IMG/VR virus record: IMGVR_UViG_3300034190_001683
Span: 1 to 60,243 of that record
Reading direction: 5' to 3' (one strand)
Length of the DNA stretch: 60,243 nucleotides
From: a virus
The translations under genes and the position numbers were made by a program. The notes beneath the pieces are model-generated. The model saw only the letters and a program-made list of their open reading frames with translations, was not told the DNA's origin and did no database searches. Position 1 is the first letter of the stretch; each line of letters opens with the position of its first letter. This document shows positions 41,802 to 48,363 of this stretch, one piece after another.

Positions 41802-41993
41802 TTACACCTCCTCTTTTTGTTTAATTAAATCTAACAACTCATGAGCCAAATCCAACCTACCTCTCAACATATCGTAGTGTGATGAGTGTAAACGGACGTC
41901 AGACTTAGCTTTCTCTATTGCCCTCATAACATCTTGGTTCATGACAACTTCTCTCTCTAACAACTTCACTATCACTTCGAGTAATTTAACCAT
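41802..41993 (-). CDS. 63-residue helical protein
   Basis: ATG 41993 overlaps the preceding TGA and follows AAGGAAA. Amphipathic helices (VKLLEVIVKLLEREV, MNQDVMRAIEKAKSDVRL). Internal ATG at 41942 could be the true start, giving a 46-residue product. Function unknown. Confidence 0.55.
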   Translation of the reverse strand: MVKLLEVIVKLLEREVVMNQDVMRAIEKAKSDVRLHSSHYDMLRGRLDLAHELLDLIKQKEEV

Positions 41994-42466
41994 CAGTATT
42001 TCCTTTCAGGTAAAGTGTCCTCATCAACTTCTTTAAGACTAGGTTTGTTTAAATCAAAGTCAAAATACTCACCCTCATCTTCATCGTAGTAATACTCATC
42101 GCCATTCTCATCGCATGGAGTCATCTTTGGTGCGAGGTTACGGAAACTACCCCACCCATCATCAGGGACTTCTATTCTGTAATCATAGAATTGTTCTTCT
42201 ATGTATTCGGGTATGACTCTTTCAAAAAACTGTCGAGCAGAATCATAACAGTCTCTAACGAACCAACCATTTAATTGGTCTAAATCTCTAACCTTTACGA
42301 TGGTGTCTAACGGAACAGTTACATCCCCAAAGTCTTCTGTATTAAGATGGATTGTCCCAGTTATACGAACAAGTATGTACTTGTTCTCTTTAGAGTAATT
42401 ACCAAACGTAACGACCGATTTTGGGTTATCTAAACACTCCTCAATGTGTTGTTGTATCTTACTCAT
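41993..42466 (-). CDS. acidic hypothetical protein
   Basis: 157 residues, ATG 42466 with AAAGGAGAGC. It contains a beta-rich part (KYILVRITGTIHLNTEDFGD) and a very acidic Tyr-rich C-terminus (DEYYYDEDEGEYFDFDL). The negative charge suggests a DNA mimic or protein-binding role, but this is speculation. Confidence 0.65.
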   Translation of the reverse strand: MSKIQQHIEECLDNPKSVVTFGNYSKENKYILVRITGTIHLNTEDFGDVTVPLDTIVKVRDLDQLNGWFVRDCYDSARQFFERVIPEYIEEQFYDYRIEVPDDGWGSFRNLAPKMTPCDENGDEYYYDEDEGEYFDFDLNKPSLKEVDEDTLPERKY

Positions 42467-42476
42467 TTGCTCTCCT

Positions 42477-42758
42477 TTAGTTAATTATTGAATCAATCTT
42501 AGCTTTGGCATTTGCGAGATAAACTTCTTCATCTGTGTTGGGGTTTGGACTATACAATCTCTCATCAACAACATTTCCGTTTTTATCCACAACTTGGTAA
42601 GTATATTTTTTTAATCCTGATACCATGTTGCAACTTTCAAAAGGAAAATTCATAATTGCTGATATAAGTATGTCATAACCTCTATACTCAACAAGTTCCC
42701 CTGAATTTATCTTGAGGTTTCGTATGTGGTTTGTTACAGAGTCTTTATCTTTACTCAT
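42477..42758 (-). CDS. 93-residue hypothetical protein
   Basis: ATG 42758 with AAAGGAGAGCAAA. It reads SGELVEYRGYDILISAIMNF, GLKKYTYQVVDKNGNVVDER, a small beta-sheet-type pattern. No family recognised. Confidence 0.6.
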   Translation of the reverse strand: MSKDKDSVTNHIRNLKINSGELVEYRGYDILISAIMNFPFESCNMVSGLKKYTYQVVDKNGNVVDERLYSPNPNTDEEVYLANAKAKIDSIIN

Positions 42759-42778
42759 TTTGCTCTCCTTTAGTTAAA

Positions 42779-44038
42779 TTAAACTTCTACATCTACGTGA
42801 ACACTCGTGCCATTGTCTGCTTGGATATGCTTGTCGGTAATACCCCAGAAGACAGGACAGTTCCAACCACTACCCCAGTTCGGTACATAACCATCTGTGA
42901 ACATGATGACTGACTGTGGTCTCATCTTGTTGTCGTTTATATATCTGGACACACACGATGGGTCAGTACCACCACCACCTGCGACTTTTGTAGATGCGAT
43001 TAGATTTTCTAGTTCGCTTTGTTGATACGTTTCGACAGGCGTGTAGACTTCTCCGTCCCAGTACATCAAGTCAATTTTCTCTGGTGCGATGTCCTTACAG
43101 ATAGCGGATATCTCTCCGAGGAACGCAGATATTTGTTTCTGACTGACTGAGCCTGATGTATCCACACCAATCACAATCGGCCCTGCGTTTTCACTAACAA
43201 GAGATGGCATGATGATATCCTGTGAAACCCACCTACGGTTTGGTCTGCGCCACGAGGAAACGTCTTTACGTGAGTTGTAATTACTGATGAATGACCGGAG
43301 CATATCTCGCCAGTTAATCTTAGGCTCAAGTATCTCTGTCACACCTCTCGCTACCTTAGCCGACACCATCTCCGCATATGCTTTACCCTGTCGCAATGCT
43401 TCTTCGATGCGTTGGTCTAGTGCTTCCTGTGCGTTGGGGTCATCAGACCTTGCTTTCGCTTCTTCCCACATATGGTCATCAAGTGTCTGTCCTTTACTGC
43501 TATCGCTTTGGTCTTGGTCACCCTGTTCAGAGTCACCACTAGTGGCTTCTCCATTTCCTCCTCCTTGTTTAGATTTACTGCCGTTGAAGATATCATCGAA
43601 TATCTTTTTAGTATCCAACACTCGACCATCTTGGTAATACTTGTCGTCACATATCCCACCCTCGATAGGCTCTAAGAACTTCTCCGATGGGTCAATCTCA
43701 TACTTCATTGTGAGATTAATGACGTTATCAGTAGCCAGATTGGTAGACATAGCGCACTTAAGAAACAAGGCTCTCCATACTGTCATATGCTTGAACGCCA
43801 CGTGCATGACCTCGTGCATAATCAAGTACCGCAACTGTGCATCAGTAAGTTTGCGTATGAACTCGATGTTGAGATAAACATTCAAACCATCAGTCGCACC
43901 TGTTTTTATCTTGTGGTCTTTGTCTACTACATGAAACAGACACATCATAATCACAGCGGAAAACATGACCGTACGTGGGTCATTCATCAATACGACTTTC
44001 TGTTTGGTTACTCTCCTAATAGCTTGTTGCTTTGTCAT
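42779..44038 (-). CDS. VWA-domain protein with HExxH metallopeptidase-like domain (DUF2201-type)
   Basis: 419 residues. N-terminal H75-EVM-H79 (plus H84) is a zinc-peptidase-type motif in a helical domain. An acidic Gly/Ser/Asp linker (155-185) leads to a C-terminal VWA domain with MIDAS D293TSGS, T358 and TDG at 381-383. This is the layout of VWA-like DUF2201 proteins (COG3864 type). With the MoxR ATPase at 45028-46146 it forms a bipartite AAA+/VWA system such as RavA-ViaA or CobS-CobT, in which the pair remodels or inserts metal in protein targets. Confidence 0.75.
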   Translation of the reverse strand: MTKQQAIRRVTKQKVVLMNDPRTVMFSAVIMMCLFHVVDKDHKIKTGATDGLNVYLNIEFIRKLTDAQLRYLIMHEVMHVAFKHMTVWRALFLKCAMSTNLATDNVINLTMKYEIDPSEKFLEPIEGGICDDKYYQDGRVLDTKKIFDDIFNGSKSKQGGGNGEATSGDSEQGDQDQSDSSKGQTLDDHMWEEAKARSDDPNAQEALDQRIEEALRQGKAYAEMVSAKVARGVTEILEPKINWRDMLRSFISNYNSRKDVSSWRRPNRRWVSQDIIMPSLVSENAGPIVIGVDTSGSVSQKQISAFLGEISAICKDIAPEKIDLMYWDGEVYTPVETYQQSELENLIASTKVAGGGGTDPSCVSRYINDNKMRPQSVIMFTDGYVPNWGSGWNCPVFWGITDKHIQADNGTSVHVDVEV

Positions 44039-44051
44039 AACTTCTCCTTTC

Positions 44052-44975
44052 TTATTGACCTAGACCATACTTACTTACAACATCTTCAAGTGAACGCTTT
44101 GTAGCATGACGGACACTATCACTATCACGACACATCTTCGCATCACGCCCATTAACAGCTTGTCGTAAGTCAGATATTAACTTCGTAATATTCGGGTCAT
44201 CAGTTAGATTCAAAGAGTCACCGATATCACAGATGTCATGTATATTACCCAACAACGTGGCTCTAAATATCTTATGATTCTTGAGTCCTTGCTTAGTCTT
44301 AATAGGCACAGGTTCATCTTCAAGACCCTTGATTGCATTTTTAACTACCTCTTGGATTCTACCTACCACATCTTCCATTGACGCTGTCAACTTTTCTGTC
44401 ATGGTAGCTATCATATCGGACTCTAACTTCTGTCTGACTTCCTCAGTAGCTTGGACATGAAACGAACCACTAGGAACAGGACACTCCTCTAGTCTGTATC
44501 TAAACTTGCGCTTGATTTCTTGTGCGCTTGGATACTCTCCACGTGTGACAAGATTATTCAGTAAGAATATAGAAGACGTCACGGACTCCTCGTAGTTTGT
44601 CTCATCTGTAAAGTCCTCAATAAGTTTCTCAAGCTTATCTAGCATGGGGTTTATCTGCTCACAAAATGGTATGTAATTACTAAACTTCATGATTCTCCAA
44701 CCACCCTTCTCAAACACGTTTGTATTCGTGTTAACAAAGTCACGAACCACATTGATTTGCTTACCTATTGCCTTAAACCTTTCGCATTGGGGGAATAATA
44801 TCTTGTTGTAATTACCACCTTTGGTCTTGGTTTGTTTCTGCTCATCAATCTCTGCGGATACATTCTTGTCTAGCTTTCTACCTGTGTATGCGGACACATT
44901 TAGTTTCACAAGAATACAACGCTTGAAAAGATTAGATGTAGCTTGGGGTGTTACGGTATCAAATATCTTTGACAT
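44052..44975 (-). CDS. helical partner of the MoxR/VWA module (DUF3150-like)
   Basis: 307 residues, ATG 44975 with AAGGAGAGC. Mainly helical, with SSIFLLNNLVTRGEYPSAQE and KFRYRLEECPVPSGSFHVQA among Cys-poor charged helices. Proteins of this size stand between MoxR and VWA genes in several phages (DUF3150-type by recollection). It may bridge the ATPase and the VWA protein. No catalytic motif is seen. Confidence 0.6.
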   Translation of the reverse strand: MSKIFDTVTPQATSNLFKRCILVKLNVSAYTGRKLDKNVSAEIDEQKQTKTKGGNYNKILFPQCERFKAIGKQINVVRDFVNTNTNVFEKGGWRIMKFSNYIPFCEQINPMLDKLEKLIEDFTDETNYEESVTSSIFLLNNLVTRGEYPSAQEIKRKFRYRLEECPVPSGSFHVQATEEVRQKLESDMIATMTEKLTASMEDVVGRIQEVVKNAIKGLEDEPVPIKTKQGLKNHKIFRATLLGNIHDICDIGDSLNLTDDPNITKLISDLRQAVNGRDAKMCRDSDSVRHATKRSLEDVVSKYGLGQ

Positions 44976-45004
44976 AATGCTCTCCTTAGTTAAGTTAAAA
45001 AATT

Positions 45005-45022
45005 GTAGGAGTCGACTCCTAC
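45005..45022 (-). terminator. palindrome copy 1, terminator-like between two genes
   Basis: GTAGGAGTCGACTCCTAC, a perfect 18-bp palindrome, stands just after the stop codon of the MoxR gene. On the minus strand it is followed by two As and six Ts (AATTTTTT), so it has the form of an intrinsic terminator. Confidence 0.65.
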
Positions 45023-45027
45023 GTGAA

Positions 45028-46146
45028 CTACTTAGTGAAAATCCAATTCATCTCCATCGCACGTTTCTGGAACGTGTCGTTGTCGATTGCGATTTCCTGC
45101 TTCTTACTACTCATGATTGACCGATAAAATACAGCTTCCCATTCGTCCTTGAACTTGTCACGCATCATGTACTGACACAATGCTGTGAGTGTATCCTCTG
45201 CTGTTGTGACAATAGCTTTAGTCATCAACATACATTGAACCATCGTGTCTTCAGGGATAGGTGCGGTCTTAGGATTAGATAACAGATTACCCCAGTCTGG
45301 TAACTTGTAACCCATCTTGACCTCGGTCATCAGGTCTATACCACTAAGCGTACCAATTGCGCCACACAAAGATGCGGTCAACTCTTCCTCATCTAGTTCG
45401 TCTTTGGCTTTAATCATGTCACTAGCCGCTTCAAGTGAATACGGACACACAAACATATCTGTGCTAGGTTCTCTGCTTGGGTTGAAAATACGCTTACTGT
45501 CAGACCCATCTAGGTATGACTCCAAACAGTCGGGATGATTACGCACAAACATAATGACCTCTGGTGCAATATCATTATCCAACGCATACTCCATCCAACT
45601 ATCAGGCTCGACAAACTCCTTGCCATTCTCATCTACACCAATACCTGCGTGTGGCTTACGTACCAATACCTTTACAGTACGTCTACGTTGATGAGCCTTG
45701 AGTGTATCCATCAACCCATCACTCGCACAGTTTGTAGTGGCAAACACTAGCGAACCCTCTGGCAGATAATTCATACCTTGTCTACGTTCTTGAAGAATAG
45801 GTAATATACTATTGAGTGTACTCTGTGGTGCTTTACCCAACTCATCAAACATAATTATCTGTGGCTTGTTGTCCTGAAAACCTAACAAATGGTTCGGTGC
45901 AAATACTGTGACGTGCATACCATTCATTTCGACAACACGTGGCATTTGAATGTCACCTGTATCTAGCGTAGTACAGTCAACAATGTTGTACCCATACTTA
46001 TCGCCAAATTCCTCAATAAACGAATACAGAATATAAGACTTACCAATACCTGTCTCGCCCTCAAACAAATACGTACGCTTACGACCCAATACTTTGACTA
46101 GGTTCTTCGCACCACGCAAACTTACAGAATGATTGTATCCAATCAT
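45028..46146 (-). CDS. MoxR/CobS-like AAA+ ATPase
   Basis: 372 residues, ATG 46146 with AAGGAGAGTC. Walker A GETGIGKS (30-37), Walker B IIMFDE (97-102) followed by LGKAP, sensor 1 ATTN (136-139) and arginine-finger region near HQRRR identify a MoxR-family AAA+ ATPase. It would remodel protein complexes with the VWA partner. Its gene has its own promoter (46216-46244) and a hairpin with T-run in its leader. Confidence 0.85.
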   Translation of the reverse strand: MIGYNHSVSLRGAKNLVKVLGRKRTYLFEGETGIGKSYILYSFIEEFGDKYGYNIVDCTTLDTGDIQMPRVVEMNGMHVTVFAPNHLLGFQDNKPQIIMFDELGKAPQSTLNSILPILQERRQGMNYLPEGSLVFATTNCASDGLMDTLKAHQRRRTVKVLVRKPHAGIGVDENGKEFVEPDSWMEYALDNDIAPEVIMFVRNHPDCLESYLDGSDSKRIFNPSREPSTDMFVCPYSLEAASDMIKAKDELDEEELTASLCGAIGTLSGIDLMTEVKMGYKLPDWGNLLSNPKTAPIPEDTMVQCMLMTKAIVTTAEDTLTALCQYMMRDKFKDEWEAVFYRSIMSSKKQEIAIDNDTFQKRAMEMNWIFTK

Positions 46147-46177
46147 TTGACTCTCCTTAATTTAAGATTAAAAAAAC

Positions 46178-46195
46178 GTAGGAGTCGACTCCTAC
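46178..46195 (-). promoter_or_regulatory. palindrome copy 2, attenuator-like in the MoxR leader
   Basis: Same 18-bp palindrome, located about 14 bases after the predicted transcription start. On the minus strand it is followed by a G and seven Ts, the form of an intrinsic terminator in front of the ATPase gene. It may act as operator, attenuator or both. Confidence 0.6.
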
Positions 46196-46215
46196 ACACC
46201 ACACTACATACACAT

Positions 46216-46244
46216 ATACTATATGTATACATTTACAATGTCAA
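46216..46244 (-). promoter_or_regulatory. sigma70-type promoter of the MoxR operon
   Basis: Minus strand TTGACA, 17-base spacer, TAGTAT. Same hexamers as the promoter at 30888-30916. The palindrome copy 2 begins a few bases downstream of the expected start site. Confidence 0.7.
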
Positions 46245-46251
46245 TATCCAA

Positions 46252-46428
46252 TCATTTTTCCTCCTTTCTTATTTTTTCTATTTCAGGGTTTACAGCAAAA
46301 TCACGAACGATTCTCTTAAGTTCTTCTCTTCTTTTGAATCTCGCTTCCGCTTCTCGGTGTCTGCGTTCATGCTCAAACATAAACGCTAGGTGTTTAAGAC
46401 CAAACTCACAACTCCACTTTTTTCTCAT
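46252..46428 (-). CDS. 58-residue basic helical protein
   Basis: ATG 46428 follows GGGAGTACGAG and overlaps the preceding stop. The product starts MRKKWSCEFGLKHLAFMFEH and continues as a charged helix (ERRHREAEARFKRREELKRI). Its 3' end lies on top of the promoter region for the next operon. Possible RNA/DNA binding; function unknown. Confidence 0.55.
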   Translation of the reverse strand: MRKKWSCEFGLKHLAFMFEHERRHREAEARFKRREELKRIVRDFAVNPEIEKIRKEEK

Positions 46429-46637
46429 CTCGTACTCCCATATAAATCTCTGTATGCTTCAATGACTTGCTTTGCAGACAAATCAAGTTTAGCCATTACT
46501 TCTCTCACTTGTTGTTTGGATATAGTATCCATTTCAATTTGGTCAAATACCTCTTCAACATCCTCAGGACTAATTCCAAATCGCTGTGCTACTTTTAACG
46601 CTACATCTACTGCTACATGACTGTGTGATAAATTCAT
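46425..46637 (-). CDS. 70-residue helical protein (UBA-like pattern)
   Basis: ATG 46637 with AAGGAGAGC; ATGA overlap with the next gene. Sequence VALKVAQRFGISPEDVEEVF, then VREVMAKLDLSAKQVIEAYR shows two helix-turn repeats rich in Val and Ala. No known family is certain. Confidence 0.55.
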   Translation of the reverse strand: MNLSHSHVAVDVALKVAQRFGISPEDVEEVFDQIEMDTISKQQVREVMAKLDLSAKQVIEAYRDLYGSTR

Positions 46638-46647
46638 TACGCTCTCC

Positions 46648-46833
46648 TTATTTTTTGTGAACAGTTTTTAAATCATCGGTGTTTGTGATTAGTTGTGGTG
46701 CGCCCTTGTTGTAGGCACACGCCACTGTGCGTGTAGGTGCGACGAAACAAGCAGGGCAATACTGATACCCTGCTTTCCATCTGCGTTTCGTTACTCGGAC
46801 ACCACACCTACACGTGTATTTACGCATGGGCAT
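46648..46833 (-). CDS. zinc-ribbon protein
   Basis: 61 residues. CRCGVRV and CPACFVAP give a four-cysteine zinc site; the rest is basic (RKYT, KRRWKAGYQY). A small nucleic-acid- or protein-binding zinc ribbon is likely. It overlaps the upstream gene by 14 bases. Confidence 0.6.
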   Translation of the reverse strand: MPMRKYTCRCGVRVTKRRWKAGYQYCPACFVAPTRTVACAYNKGAPQLITNTDDLKTVHKK

Positions 46834-47056
46834 AGTTTCTCCTCTTGGTAGGTTTCAGCGGTATCACTCTTTTCACACCCTTGTCATTCAGAAACACATC
46901 ACGCTCGGACATGACGAATGGTACGTTGCCATCGTGCGTAGTCGTTCCTCTACGTTCGATTACTTTCACTTTATCAAGTGCTTCTACCGTTTTGGCAATG
47001 GCTTTCATTTGAAGCAACTGTTCAGGGGTTACTACTGATTTGACTTTGAATGTCAT
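46820..47056 (-). CDS. 78-residue basic protein, first gene after the regulatory leader
   Basis: ATG 47056 with AAAGGAGAGC; an in-frame extension to 47173 runs through the palindrome and is not used. Reads MTFKVKSVVTPEQLLQMKAI, then RRGTTTHDGNVPFVMSERDV and a Lys/Arg end (KPTKRRNYAHA). First gene downstream of the leader with boxA and hairpins, thus a candidate early regulator. No family recognised. Confidence 0.6.
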   Translation of the reverse strand: MTFKVKSVVTPEQLLQMKAIAKTVEALDKVKVIERRGTTTHDGNVPFVMSERDVFLNDKGVKRVIPLKPTKRRNYAHA

Positions 47057-47127
47057 AATGCTCTCCTTTAAATAAAAATAAATAAAAACAAATTGACACA
47101 AACAGAGTGTCGATGAACACTTAGGTC

Positions 47128-47145
47128 GTAGGAGTCGACTCCTAC
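47128..47145 (-). promoter_or_regulatory. palindrome copy 3 in the early leader
   Basis: Perfect 18-bp palindrome 72 bases before the ATG at 47056. No T-run follows at once, unlike copies 1 and 2. Confidence 0.6.
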
Positions 47146-47532
47146 ACGTGGACACGTAAATGCTCATCGCCACCCTGTTTTCAAAATGGCTAGTTCCTCT
47201 GCTACTTCTCCGCAGTTCATGGTATTGAGGTTAGGAACAAAAGACGTCAAGATGCTGTAGTGCCAACACGACAAACTCGACACAACAAATCGTGCTACAA
47301 CAAAGTGACGTACGGAGGTACTCACAACGAACTACAAACAAAGGGAGGATAACCAGAAAGAAAGCTTACTCCGGCAAACAAGAGACAGAGGACTAAACCA
47401 CCCGAAACACAAAATGTCAAAGTCTTGAAACGTGGTTGCCAATGGAGAGCGGATATCGAAAGAGTCCGCATATAACTAAAGAACCAGTCATAGCCTGTAT
47501 GAATGTAGAAGCGATGCCCCTACTCCGTACCC
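47146..47532 (-). other. about 390-base transcribed leader without a clear gene
   Basis: This stretch follows the promoter at 47622-47650 on the minus strand. It holds no ORF of normal quality; one 49-codon frame (47322-47471, MRTLSISALHWQPRFK with a hydrophobic middle LVLCLLFAGVSFLSG) lacks a ribosome site. Short inverted elements occur (CACGA/TCGTG near 47268-47296). It may be a long regulatory leader or a noncoding RNA. Confidence 0.45.
47322..47471 (-). CDS. 49-residue hydrophobic micro-ORF (tentative)
   Basis: ATG 47471 to TGA 47322-47324, product with one possible membrane helix near residues 22-40. No Shine-Dalgarno is visible and no family is recognised, so it may be chance. Confidence 0.2.
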   Translation of the reverse strand: MRTLSISALHWQPRFKTLTFCVSGGLVLCLLFAGVSFLSGYPPFVCSSL

Positions 47533-47557
47533 GACGTAGGAGTCAGACTCCTACGTC
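47533..47557 (-). promoter_or_regulatory. palindrome copy 4, extended 12-bp-arm hairpin after boxA
   Basis: GACGTAGGAGTC and GACTCCTACGTC flank a single central base, making a near-perfect 25-base inverted repeat. It begins 13 bases after the boxA-like element and lies about 60 bases from the predicted start site, the position of boxB hairpins in lambda-type nut sites. Confidence 0.65.
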
Positions 47558-47570
47558 AATGGCGTTTCCG

Positions 47571-47585
47571 AATTGTTAAAGAACA
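47571..47585 (-). promoter_or_regulatory. boxA-like antitermination element
   Basis: Minus strand TGTTCTTTAACAATT. From memory the E. coli rrn boxA is TGCTCTTTAACAATT, so 14 of 15 bases agree. It lies about 30 bases after the predicted start of a leftward transcript. Confidence 0.65.
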
Positions 47586-47591
47586 AACAAC

Positions 47592-47602
47592 TTGCGTTGC
47601 AA
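47592..47602 (-). promoter_or_regulatory. short hairpin upstream of boxA
   Basis: TTGC-AAC-GCAA on the minus strand, 6 bases upstream of the boxA-like element. In rrn leaders a small boxB hairpin also precedes boxA. Confidence 0.45.
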
Positions 47603-47621
47603 TCCCAAATGGACTTCGTCC

Positions 47622-47650
47622 ATTGTATCATATTTATATGAGATTGTCAA
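47622..47650 (-). promoter_or_regulatory. strong sigma70-type leftward promoter
   Basis: Minus strand TTGACA, 17-base spacer, TACAAT. Start site expected near 47615. Palindrome copy 5 lies 29 bases upstream of the -35. Confidence 0.75.
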
Positions 47651-47678
47651 TAGGTAACCACTTTGGAATTTTCGTGAT

Positions 47679-47697
47679 GTAGGAGTCAGACTCCTAC
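47679..47697. promoter_or_regulatory. palindrome copy 5, upstream of leftward promoter
   Basis: 19-base version with one central base (GTAGGAGTC, A, GACTCCTAC). It is 29 bases upstream of the -35 at 47645-47650, like copy 7 relative to its promoter. Confidence 0.65.
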
Positions 47698-47701
47698 GTT
47701 T

Positions 47702-48056
47702 GTTCCAAGCGTTCCACGTTTGTTCCACCCTGCGGAACGATAGTTTTGTCAAATATATCATGAGGTTACGTGCGATAGTGTCAGCCTGTTCCGCTGTTCC
47801 ACCCTAATACAAACACCTGCCGAGAGGGTCGAATGAAGAGTTTCAACCACGACATCTTTGATACCAGTTATGGGAGGTCGTTCGTATATGTTACCTTTTA
47901 CAATAATAATAATAATAATAATAATAATATCCTTTAGAATCAAAAACTTAGGTGCAAAAAAGTCTGTTCCACCTCTGGAACGCACGTAAACTTTCTTCAA
48001 TAATATCAAGTGCTTAGAGTGTTCCACAATCTGGAACAGGCTGGAACAGCCGGAAC
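47702..48056. repeat. GTTCC/GGAAC iteron-like repeat cluster
   Basis: Twelve copies of GTTCC(A) or (T)GGAAC: forward at 47702, 47711, 47722, 47788, 47796, 47966, 48021; reverse at 47734, 47977, 48033, 48043, 48052. Several form inverted pairs (GTTCCA-4-TGGAAC at 47966-47981; TGTTCCA-5-TGGAACA at 48020-48038). The cluster contains no gene and surrounds an AT-rich (AAT)9 tract. Candidate replication origin or operator array. Confidence 0.65.
47902..47928. repeat. (AAT)9 microsatellite
   Basis: Nine AAT units in the middle of the GTTCC cluster. An easily melted tract here fits a DNA-unwinding element, but could also be a neutral repeat. Confidence 0.8.
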
Positions 48057-48062
48057 AACGAC

Positions 48063-48091
48063 ATTATATGTATATTAGATGTAGGAGTCGA
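48063..48091 (-). promoter_or_regulatory. promoter with -35 inside palindrome copy 6
   Basis: Minus strand TCGACT, 17-base spacer, TATAAT. The -35 (48086-48091) lies inside the palindrome at 48081-48098, so a protein bound there would cover it. Confidence 0.5.
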
Positions 48092-48098
48092 CTCCTAC
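48081..48098. promoter_or_regulatory. palindrome copy 6, overlaps a -35 element
   Basis: Perfect 18-bp GTAGGAGTCGACTCCTAC. See the promoter entry for its overlap with a -35 hexamer. Confidence 0.7.
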
Positions 48099-48209
48099 GC
48101 CACTTTAGTATGATGTTATGTATTTGTAATCTAGTATTTGTATGATGTAATTTATTTTTTACGATGTGGATTTGGTTCGTAGCTTGACTGAACTTGACAA
48201 CTCTTGATG

Positions 48210-48296
48210 GAACTGGCTTCGAAGAAGCCCGCCGTCCTTCAGACGGCGAAGCGGGGCGGCGCTGCCTTTGCGACGCCCCGCTTTTGACACCAGTTC
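48210..48296. other. GC-rich multi-hairpin element (RNA or DNA structure)
   Basis: An 87-base element, far more GC-rich than the genome. GAACTGG and CCAGTTC close it; inside are GGCTT/AAGCC, a 7-bp stem CGCCGTC/GACGGCG with 5-base loop, and a 9-bp stem AGCGGGGCG/CGCCCCGCT. The fold is cloverleaf-like, but no anticodon arm or standard TTCRA loop is present, so it is not a tRNA I can support. It lies beyond the terminator of the gene at 48364. Confidence 0.5.
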
Positions 48297-48316
48297 TCTG
48301 CGAGAAATTTTAGGCG

Positions 48317-48344
48317 AAAAAAAACCCCGACCGGAGTCGGGGTT
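48317..48344 (-). terminator. intrinsic terminator of the gene at 48364-49011
   Basis: Minus strand: AACCCCGAC, four-base loop TCCG, GTCGGGGTT, followed by a run of Ts. It stands 20 bases after the stop codon and would stop leftward transcription. Confidence 0.85.
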
Positions 48345-48363
48345 TGTGAGGAGTGTTGCAAGG

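Noticed and set aside
45004-45023. Peptide motif CRSRLL shared by several short ORFs
   Set aside because: It is only the palindrome translated in spurious frames.
47057-47173. N-terminal extension of the gene at 46820 through the palindrome
   Set aside because: AAGGAGAGC precedes ATG 47056 directly; the extension translates the hairpin and has no ribosome site.
47758-48027. Minus-strand ORF of 89 codons with nine Ile in a row
   Set aside because: The Ile run is just the (AAT)9 microsatellite read through; the frame covers the GTTCC repeats and has no ribosome site.
48210-48296. Candidate tRNA from cloverleaf-like fold
   Set aside because: No 7-base anticodon loop or standard T-loop in either orientation; stem lengths do not fit.
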